64,000 bases of DNA from Mesostigma viride (Eukaryota; Streptophyta; Mesostigmatophyceae; Mesostigmatales; Mesostigmataceae). Position 1 is the first letter of the stretch, and each line of letters opens with the position of its first letter. The notes under the pieces are model-generated. The model had not been told where the DNA came from, did not search any database, and saw nothing but the letters and a program-made list of their open reading frames with translations. Both the position numbers and the translations under genes were made by a program. Positions 56,311-64,000 of this stretch are shown here, one piece after another. The stretch spans positions 1,036,653 through 1,100,652 of the forward strand of contig RPFO01000594.1 of assembly GCA_009746045.1 (NCBI GenBank), in the 5' to 3' direction.

Positions 56311-57922
56311 TAGGGGCTAGGACCTCCCCTTCTCTTCGGCAAGGCGGTAGGAGACCTCTTTAAACCTGTTCTGGATACCTCTGTAGCGATGCCTACCTCT
56401 GATCTTGAACGCCTTATTAGTAGATTTACAGCCACTGAGCCGGAAGCTTTAGCTGCCATTGCCACCCATCCCCAACAACTAGGCAAGCACCCTTGTAAAT
56501 TCATAGGTGGACGGATTTTTGTATGTGCAGATAGCAGACTCTCCCCCTCAATGGCGCCTGTATGTCCCTCCTATCTGTCGCTCCTCCTTGCTCTTTGAGT
56601 TGCATGACTTAGCTGCTCATCAGGGTGGTAAACGGGTACGGGACTTAGTAGCCCGCTCTTACTATTGGCCTTCCCTTTTAAAAGATGTAGATGAGTATGT
56701 TAGGACCTGTCAATCTTGCCACGAGATGAAACCCAACAATGTAGGACAGATAGCAGAACCTAGGACCCTACCTGATCCTATCATGCCGTGGGACTCCATT
56801 ATGATGGATTTTGTAGGACCTTTTAGGAAGAATGATAGAGGTAACGCCCAGATCCTTGTGTTTGTAGATCGTTTTACCCGTATGTGTCATCTCGTGCCGT
56901 GTCCCTTGGAACTCACCGCACGCGATTGCGCACGCCTGTACCTTAATAACGTCTATAGATATCATGGGTTGAGTAGGCAGTTTATTAGTGATAAAGATAA
57001 GCTATTTACCTCTGACTTTTGGCAGCAGTTTTTCGCTGCTATCGGTACCAAGGTTACGTTCGGTACTGCCTACCACTCCTCCTCCTCTCATTTAGTAGAG
57101 CGTCTTAATAGGGTAGTGGAAGAAGCGCTGAGGCACTATGTTAATGGTTCTGGGAGTGATTGGGAGGATTATCTATGCTTGGTAGAGTTCTCCCTTAACA
57201 ATTGCCCTCAGGCTGCGCATGGCTATACGCCTTTCTTCCTAGATACAGGGAGACAGCCTCTTACCCCTACCTCTCTCTTAGCTAGCCCCTTACGGGACAG
57301 GGACGATGTGTCCCGGGATACCGTAGAAGGTGTGCATGCCTTACTAGATAAAATGAAAAATGCACATGACCACGCCATTTCAGGGTACCATAGGGCTCAG
57401 GCCAAGTACCTTGCCAGGTTGCGTGCCTCCTTAGATAGAAGAGCGCCTGAAATAGATATAGGAGATTTAGTCTTAGTAGAAGGCCCTCGTGTTGGCCGAT
57501 TTGCTCACAAGTTCGAAGCAGAACTTAAGGTGAAACTTAGGCCCGCCTTCTTAGGACCCCGCTTCCGTGTGTTGTCAAGAGTAGGTAATTTCTTATATAA
57601 AATAGATATCCCTACCTCTTGGCAGACCCATTCCAACACCTTTCATAGAAGCCAGCTGAAGCTTTATCACCAAAGCACGTTCGCTGGTAGAGAATTAGCT
57701 CCTGCCCCTTTAGAGCATAATCCTGATACTGGTGAAGTAGAGGACGAGGTAGAGAGTATCGTGGCCCATAGGGATATTAAAAAGGGCCGCGGTACTCAAC
57801 GCCAGTATAAGTTGAAATGGATGTATGCTCGTAGTGAGGTAGATAAAGTATGGTACACAGAGAGTGAGTTAGATGGTTGTAGCCGTTTGTTGCAGGAGTA
57901 CAAAACCCTACACCAGCTCTAG
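56311..57922 (+). pseudogene. Gypsy integrase with chromodomain-like C-terminus
   Basis: After a frame change near 56510 a long frame (56507-57922) encodes the HHCC zinc region (ELHDLAAH ... CQSC), catalytic Asp in IMMDFVGPF, Asp in FISDKDKLF and Glu in LVERLNRVVEEAL. The C-terminus has the GPFxV-like PAFLGPRFRVLSRVG strand and then a chromodomain-like block (EVESIVAHRDIKKG, YKLKWM, VWYTESELDG). This places the element near chromoviruses. The domain itself is uninterrupted; the pseudogene call is for the element. Confidence 0.88.
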
Positions 57923-58003
57923 TTGGCAACCGGCCCTTCCCTTATCGTATGCCTGCTATTGTTGGGTGGTTGGGTGGTCCCCTAGCTCCCCTCCGCAGCC
58001 ATC

Positions 58004-59878
58004 ATGGAACCTACCCCTCCGTCGGAGAGCCAGCCGCCTTCCCCTCCACCGCCTGACCCAGAGTTGTATTTCGAGGCCCTTCCGGGCCGATGGGTCTCCC
58101 GTTCGTGTTATCGTGGTGGACCTGTTCAGCCCGCCCTCCGGGCTCAACATGCGGCATTAGTCAGGGCCGCCCTCTTTGGGGTCGCGTGGTTCGGCCCAGA
58201 CCCCCACGATCCTCACCAGCTAGTCGTGCATGGGTTCGACGATGCCGGACATTGTCTTCTCGGTTGTGGATCGCGCTGTCCGGCCTTGGGGCAGATAACC
58301 GCTATCCTTGAGTGCCCCCGGGTGTTTTCTTACCTGTCTACCCCTGTGGGCCGATCCTGCCTTCGGGATGTGTTCCCTTGGCTTCCGGGCGAGGGCGAGG
58401 CGGAGATAGATGACAACCCCTGCGACCTCCTACGGGCGGTTGAGTTCATATGGAGATTGCTGATCAGTCAGCGGGGGTAGCATATGGTGTCCCTTCCCCT
58501 GCGGACGCACCAGTTGAGGCACAATACACTCCAGAGTATTCGGCTTCAAGTGCAACGTCCTCCGCCTCGGTGTCGGCTCCTTCCCCTGTCCCGTCTTCAC
58601 CACGGTCGACCCGGCACGTTTCGGTGGAGCCTACCCCTCTGGGCTCGGATCGCGGGCCTGACCAGCTGGCGTCTACGGTTTAGGCGATGCAGGCCCAGAT
58701 CCAGTCCCTGGCCTCGGCATTTGGAGCCTTCCTCGCGTCCCAGTCGCATGCTCCGGCCACGCCAGGTGGGGTGTCTGTTGCATCCGTGCCCCCTACCCCT
58801 CCAGTTGCCTCGGCGACGACGGCTTCGCCTACGCTAGGTGAGCCCTCGGTCGCTGCGGTTTCCTCTGTTGCTGCGGCCCCTACACCTCCGGTTGCCTCTG
58901 CGCCTGCGACCGACCCCCCTGCGCCTTTGCGCGAGTCTTCTGCCCCTGCGGCCGCGCTCGCCGTCGCGGCCCCCGAGCCTCCTGCCGCGCCTTCGCAGCC
59001 AGTTCGGGGTTTCTTCGGTGAGACGAGTGGGCTTCCCAGACTATGGGAGGGTGGTCCCCCGCAGAGGATCCCTGTGCCCGATTGGAGCTTAGATGGTAAT
59101 CAGTCCTATGCTGGATTGCCTGTCCCTACGGGTCCTATTTTCAACATGTGGCCTGAGGGTGCGCCTCCACCGGAGACCGGAGCGCCAGATGCGGTGGCGG
59201 GTCCGTCGCGACCTCCTTCGGCCGCGGGCCCGTCGCGGCCTCCTGTGGTAACTGGTACCGGCGCCGCCTGTGCCTGTGCAGGTTCCTACCAGTACCCCTG
59301 TGTCGGCCCCTGCCCCTTCGTCCTCGCGGTCTTTGGCTGCGGTTGCTCGGGCCAGCGGCCCTGATCCTCGCGCCACCCGCGCTGCTGATTCCCTCCGGGA
59401 GTTGTCTCAGGGCGATCGGGACCGGGCCCCTTCTGTGGTGCATGCGACGCCGGAGTCGCGCGACACGCCCGTCCCTGGGTATGGTATGTCGGCGCTCGCC
59501 TGCCGACAGTGTGACCTACCGCGCGCCTCCGCCGAGCTTGCCATTTCGCCCATGTCTTATGGGTTCTCCCAGGTGTGTCGGGCGCCGCGGGACCGCCGGC
59601 GTGGCCTACCCATTGAGACTGATCGGCCTCCTTTCGATATGGTTATTCTAGCTGATCCTGTGTTCCAGGGCGAGATCCTGGTTCGGCGCGTTCTGTATCG
59701 CTGGGCTAGGCGCCACAATGGCTTGGACACCTACGGTGGGTTCCAGTGGGCTTACCCTCCGCCGTTGGGCATTATGGCCTCAGATGCTCTTACGGTAGAG
59801 TTTCCTGCGGTGCCGGGTGCTACGTACAGCACGAGGGGATTCATAGGTGTTTGCTCAATTTCACAAGTCTTCAAATGA
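58004..59878 (+). pseudogene. ORF-B: degenerate Pro/Ala/Ser-rich protein, function unknown
   Basis: Begins ATGGAACCTACCCC 80 bp after the gypsy stop. The first block (58004-58480) has a Cys/His-containing patch (HCLLGCGSRCP, ILECPRVF). The second frame starts at about 58450, carries an in-frame TAG at 58681, then a low-complexity Pro/Ala/Ser region to about 59280. After a further frame change the last 200 codons end in VFQGEILVRRVLYRWARRHN and FQWAYPPPLG. GC-rich like ORF-A and unlike the gypsy ORFs, so it may belong to the element carrying ORF-A, or be a third gypsy ORF. Confidence 0.45.
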
Positions 59879-59916
59879 GTAAAAATAAAATCTTTCAGAT
59901 CTGAGGGTACCTAAAG

Positions 59917-60985
59917 CTGGACTGTTGCAGGCAGCATGTAGACCATGAAAATAGACCACCCACGAAAATTGGGCTCATTCTGAGCTCAAATGGTGACATG
60001 TGACAGCATACATGTGCAGTTTTTCGTCATTTTCCCCCTTTTCTTACATGAAACAAATATGAATAGTGGACAAATGAACTCATTTCAGGCTGGACTGTTG
60101 CAGGCAGCATGTAGACCATGAAAATAGACCACCCACAAAAATTGGGCTCATTCTGAGCTCAAATGGTGACATGTGACAGCATACATGTGCAGTTTTTCGT
60201 CATTTTCCCCCTTTTCTTACATGCAACAAATATGAATAGTGGACAAATGAACTCATATCAGGCTGGATTCTTGCAGGCAGCATGTAGACCATGAAAATAG
60301 ACCACCCACAAAAATTGGGCTCATTCTGAGCTCAAATGGTGACATGTGACAGCATACATGTGCAGTTTTTCGTCATTTTCCCCCTTTTCTTACATGCAAC
60401 AAATATGAATAGTGGACAAATGAACTCATTTCAGGCTGGATTCTTGCAGGCAGCATTTATACCATGAAAATAGACCACCCACGAAAATTGGGCTCATTCT
60501 GAGCTCAAATGGTGACATGTGACAGCATACATGTGCAGTTTTTCGTCATTTTCCCCCTTTTCTTACATGAAACAAATATGAATAGTGAACAAATGAACTC
60601 ATATCAGGCTGGATTCTTGCAGGCAGCATTTATACCATGAAAATAGACCACCCACGAAAATTGGGCTCATTCTGAGCTCAAATGGTGACATGTGACAGCA
60701 TACATGTGCAGTTTTTCGTCATTTTCCCCCTTTTCTTACATGAAACAAATATGAATAGTGAACAAATGAACTCATTTCAGGCTGGATTCTTGCAGGCAGC
60801 ATCTAGACCATGAAAATAGACCACCCACAAAAATTGGGCTCATTCTGAGCTCAAATGGTGACATGTGACAGCATACATGTGCAGTTTTTCGTCATTTTCT
60901 CGGTTAACTTACATGAAACAAATATGAATAGTGAACAAATGAACTCATATCAAGTTGGATTCTTGCAGGCAGCATTTAGAAAATG
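59917..60985. repeat. 173-bp tandem satellite, six units
   Basis: Units begin GCTGGAYTSTTGCAGGCAGC and start at 59917, 60090, 60263, 60436, 60609 and 60782, with a partial unit from 60955. Neighbouring units differ by only a few bases. Period 173 bp is constant. Confidence 0.95.
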
Positions 60986-61600
60986 CACATTGCCAGCTTT
61001 TACGTCATATCCCATTGAAAAAAAATAGATGAGCCATGAGCCATGAAACCTGTTCACCCAAATATGGTTTTATCCCATTTGATATATGTTCTACCAATTG
61101 TAAGGATTGGATGAGGACATTTAGCCATGCTTTGTCTATAATGGGACCCCCATGGATGTTGCATTAAGAACTTAGCCATGCTATGCCATGCAGAGAGATG
61201 CTCTCTGTCGAGAAGCCATGCCCTAGCCCTTGCATAGCCATGATGATCTTCCTCCCCCGTGCCAGGATCCCCTTAGCTGGGTTGAACCTGAGACAGCATG
61301 GTGGTGCCGGTGCCCTTGCGGCACCTAGAGCAAGTGTTGCTTACATTCCCACCCTTGCATGAAGTAGCCTAGGATGTATTTAAAGCCATATGCCCCTTCT
61401 CAGGGATATGTGCTACATTGACTCCCAACGGAGTGATGTTGATAATTAATTAATTAATTAATTAATTGTAAGGACATGTAATAAACCTATGAACCAAGGT
61501 CATAAGACACGGAATGTGTTGATCACAAGGCTGCTAGCCGCAAAGCATGCACCGAGAAGGTAGGGCAGCCATGAAAAATTAAAAGCCACATGCGGCAAGG
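60986..61600. other. Non-coding stretch with a TTAA microsatellite
   Basis: Repeated AGCCATG words (61034-61240) and an AATT run (61443-61465). The run looks like a LINE-B tail, but the adjacent sequence does not match LINE-B. No gene. Confidence 0.5.
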
Positions 61601-62437
61601 CTAGTCATCAGAGTCTGAATCAGGAATGATGGGAGGCCGGCGCTTGTGGCGCGGGGTGGCCTTGGCTTGCTTCATTGCCGTGGAACGCTGGGCGACCTGC
61701 TTGCGAATGCACTCAGTAATGTCCGCCTTCCCTCGCGCAATGCTCGCAGGTGGAAGATTTGGCAACTGCACACCGGGGCATGCGCAAAGCGCAGCCTGCA
61801 CCTCATCAAATCCCACTATTTCATCGTCGCCATCGGAGTATAGCAGATGGGCCATGTCGTGCTCCTTACTAAAGGCCGTCACATGGCCATGATACCGCTT
61901 CTCCCCCGAGTTGGGGCCCGAAAATATCTTGCATACCAGGGTCCCCACCAACCATTCCGGCTCTGGCACGTCCATGACACGCGATTTGAAAAGTCCCACC
62001 GCCGTCTTCTCCGCCATCGCCGGGGTTCCGTACCCATCCCACTGAATCCAGTCGAGCGAGAGCCCAACAACAGCATCCTTCGTGTGCTGCGTCAATGTGC
62101 CACTGCTTGTCAAGCCCACCCGGCGCACCTTGCCCCCCCCGCACGCCACGAAGACAAGACGATTGTGCTTGCCTTCACTGAAAATGTGTGGGTACCTGTC
62201 CTTGTGGCGGCGCCCGGGCAGGGGGAAATGGGCCGAGCTCGGGCTGAAGGGCGAAAACCGCGTTGTGTACGAGTGCGAGCCGTAGCACTCAAGTTCAACC
62301 ACGGCGTCTGGCGATAAGTCGCCGGTGATGTTGCGGGCCACCACGTACAGCAAAGGAGTGAAAGGCATTAGGGGGCTGCACAGAAGATCGCAGCTGTCCT
62401 TTAGCCCCGGATGTTGACACATCATCGGCTTCCCCAC
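61601..62437 (-). CDS. Hypothetical protein with Tudor/Agenet-like motif, possibly a last exon
   Basis: About 278 codons. The block KIFSGPNSGEKRYHGHVTAF, then YSDGDDEIVGFDEV, follows the Tudor/Agenet pattern (K-F, Y-x-G-x-V, Y-x-DGD-E-x-x-x-x-E-V) that binds modified histone tails in plant-type proteins. The C-terminus is basic (RHKRRPP) then acidic (IPDSDSDD). The N-terminal half is unrecognised. No ATG fits the start well; a CTGCAG on the minus strand near 62460 could be a 3' splice site, so this may be a terminal exon. It could also be part of a transposon. Confidence 0.55.
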   Translation of the reverse strand: MGKPMMCQHPGLKDSCDLLCSPLMPFTPLLYVVARNITGDLSPDAVVELECYGSHSYTTRFSPFSPSSAHFPLPGRRHKDRYPHIFSEGKHNRLVFVACGGGKVRRVGLTSSGTLTQHTKDAVVGLSLDWIQWDGYGTPAMAEKTAVGLFKSRVMDVPEPEWLVGTLVCKIFSGPNSGEKRYHGHVTAFSKEHDMAHLLYSDGDDEIVGFDEVQAALCACPGVQLPNLPPASIARGKADITECIRKQVAQRSTAMKQAKATPRHKRRPPIIPDSDSDD

Positions 62438-62460
62438 GTCCTCGATGCCCTCCCATGCTG

Positions 62461-63096
62461 CAGCGGATGCTCAGTGCTTTAGCGCGACCGCTGCATCCTC
62501 TGCGCGTCGCACAGTGCTCAGGGCTAGCGGGCCGCCCCGCGTGGACAACGGGGTCAACCAGCGGCACGAAGCAACGAGCACCCTCCAATGCTAGACGCGT
62601 TTCCGCATCCAGGTCAGTGGTGGCACTCGGGCCTGCTCCGCTCTGATTGGGTCGCCGCAGCGCCTGGATTTCCGCTCTACAGTGTAGTTGGCCCAATATT
62701 TGCTGCGTCAATGCAATGGCGGCCTCCCAGATTACAAACGACGACAGGGCTTTCTCGGGATCTTGGATGCATCGGCGTTTACAACACCGACCGCGCTGCA
62801 ACTCCGACTGCCGCGATCACGTCGGCATTTGTAGCGTATTTCAATACTGTCGAGGCAGACGATTTTAATCCTGTTGTGCGAGCCTCACGGCACCCACCAT
62901 CTAGATCATCATCGTCATCACTGATATCGAGATGGTCGACCTGCAAGTCATCACCGTCTACTACGCCCTTGTATGCCTCGTGGGGAATCGACACTGCCTG
63001 GGCATAAATTCCGTCCCCTTGTACGACACGGGCCCATGGTGGTCGGGACGTAAGAGGCTCAGCAACACCAAAACGCCGACGAACGTTCGCCAGCAA
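62461..63096 (-). CDS. Possible upstream coding part of the Tudor-like gene
   Basis: Minus-strand frames 63096-62779 (acidic DISDDDDDLDGG) and 62801-62461 (FVIWEAAIALTQQILGQ, CRAEIQALRRPNQSG) look protein-like and abut with a frame change near 62790. They could be exons or a frameshifted exon of the gene ending at 61601. No homology is recognised. Confidence 0.3.
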
Positions 63097-63410
63097 GCTG
63101 CCTCATCCCCTGCGGCTAAAACAGGGGGCCCAGGGGTCAAGGGTCGACTTCTTCAATGTCCAACGACATCCAATTCCAGCGCCCCCCACCATATTCGTCA
63201 CGGCGCCTCAAATAGTCTGAACCTTCACGACCGCCCATGGCAGCTCTCGCGAGCGATTATTCTAGCTCCGCAAAATTATTGCAATCAGCCAATTTGATCG
63301 AATTCACCATCGTCTCGCTCGGGGTTGGCACGCCTCTCCCAATGATGCCTCTCCTGCCTCTTTTGTGGCTCGATCTTCCACCGACTCAGCGCGGCGTATG
63401 AAAGTTCCAT
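63097..63410. other. Stretch without recognised gene
   Basis: No convincing frame, repeat or signal seen. Confidence 0.4.
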
Positions 63411-63835
63411 TCATGCAGAATTCATTCACCGACCCCCAACACTGACCGTACAGCCAGAACATACGAAAAGGTCTTGCATTCTCAATGAAAATGGGCTGTA
63501 ACGGCATTCCATTGAGAATTCCATTCAGAACTCATTCACCGACCCCCAACACTGACCGTACAGCCTGAATTGGGCTGAACATGCGAAAAGGACTTGCATT
63601 CTCAATGAAAATGGGCTGTTGCGGCATTCCATTGAGAATTCCATTGAGAACCCATTCACCGACCCCCAACACTGACCGTACAGCCTGAACTGGGCTGAAC
63701 ATGCGAAAAGGACTTGCATTCTCAATGAAAATGGGCTGTTGCGGCATTCCATTGAGAATTCCATTGAGAACCCATGCACCGACCCCCAACACTGACCGTA
63801 CAACCTGAACTGGGCTGAACATGCGAGAAACGAAG
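63411..63835. repeat. 120-bp tandem repeat, about 3.5 copies
   Basis: Units start with CATTCACCGACCCCCAACAC at 63418, 63534, 63654 and 63774 and contain GAAAATGGGCTGT and GGCATTCCATTGAGAATTCC. The last unit is partial. Long minus-strand frames across it are by-products of the repeat. Nothing is recognised from 63836 to 64000. Confidence 0.9.
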
Positions 63836-64000
63836 GACCATCCAAAAGTGAAAAAATTCTGATTCAAACAGTCCGCGGTGTTGTCCGAGCCTCGCATGCA
63901 AATGGCATTTGAATGAACAAAGCACAGTGACCGTCGTCTTTGCGCGCGCGCGGCTGCAGGTGCGTACAGCCTGCCAAGCACTACCGGTAATTACTTTGTG

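Larger units (their letters stand above)
47483..57922 (+). mobile_element. Ty3/gypsy chromodomain-type element, degenerate, with three insertions
   Basis: In order: a basic RG-rich ORF, a viroplasmin-like ORF, gag with zinc knuckle, protease, reverse transcriptase, RNase H, integrase and a chromodomain-like end. The order protease-RT-RNase H-integrase is gypsy-type. It is interrupted by LINE-A (51148-52242), LINE-B (53275-53784) and element X (about 54627-56310). Many frameshifts make it non-functional. LTRs were not identified, so the outer limits are uncertain. Confidence 0.85.

Noticed and set aside
47101..57990. LTR pair for the gypsy element
   Set aside because: I compared the stretches before 47483 and after 57922 and found no direct repeat, so no LTRs are annotated.
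61440..61470. Further LINE-B insertion at an AATT run
   Set aside because: The adjacent sequence lacks the LINE-B hairpin and no flanking duplication is visible.
63525..63981. Minus-strand frames of 106 and 149 codons
   Set aside because: They are repeats of the same 120-bp unit translated in different frames.

Overview
The window is nuclear DNA of a eukaryote with the standard genetic code, GT-AG introns of about 0.5-2.9 kb, GC-rich exons and C-rich tracts before several 3' splice sites. A protist, plausibly a green alga, fits best. That placement is an inference from gene style and transposon types; no marker gene confirms it. No rRNA, tRNA or CRISPR array was recognised.

Layout: (1) 1-4186, a near-complete APE-type LINE (LINE-A) whose ORF2 is broken by frameshifts. 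(2) 4187-6219, repeats and the upstream flank of the main gene. (3) 6220-28920, the only intact-looking host gene: twelve exons with consistent phases encode a predicted 1579-residue receptor-type class III nucleotidyl cyclase. Its parts are a signal peptide, two periplasmic-binding-protein-like domains, an EGF-like module, one transmembrane helix and two cyclase domains. The metal-binding Asp pair is kept only in the first cyclase domain and the transition-state Asn/Arg only in the second. Its introns hold DNA-transposon remnants and, in four cases, tandem repeats that copy the local exon-intron junction including the 5' splice site. (4) 29280-37040, LINE debris around two inverted copies of a TTAA-flanked, piggyBac-like non-autonomous element, themselves invaded by LINE-B copies with clear target-site duplications. 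(5) 37480-59878, a nest of retroelements. A degenerate ORF (ORF-A) is split by a copia-type LTR element with paired 696-bp LTRs and a CCCTC duplication. Next comes a frameshifted chromodomain-type gypsy element, itself split by a twin-primed LINE-A, a LINE-B and a DNA element that also sits in cyclase intron 3. A degenerate Pro/Ala-rich ORF (ORF-B) follows. (6) 59917-64000, a 173-bp satellite, a minus-strand ORF with a Tudor/Agenet-like motif, and a 120-bp tandem repeat.

As a whole, one signalling gene is surrounded and penetrated by mobile DNA. The target-site duplications allow insertions to be ordered: LINE-A, LINE-B and element X entered the gypsy element after it was in place; copia entered ORF-A; LINE-B entered both arms of the piggyBac-like pair independently. 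Most transposon ORFs carry frameshifts, often near homopolymers, while the cyclase exons carry none, so the frameshifts are probably mostly real decay, although assembly indels cannot be excluded.
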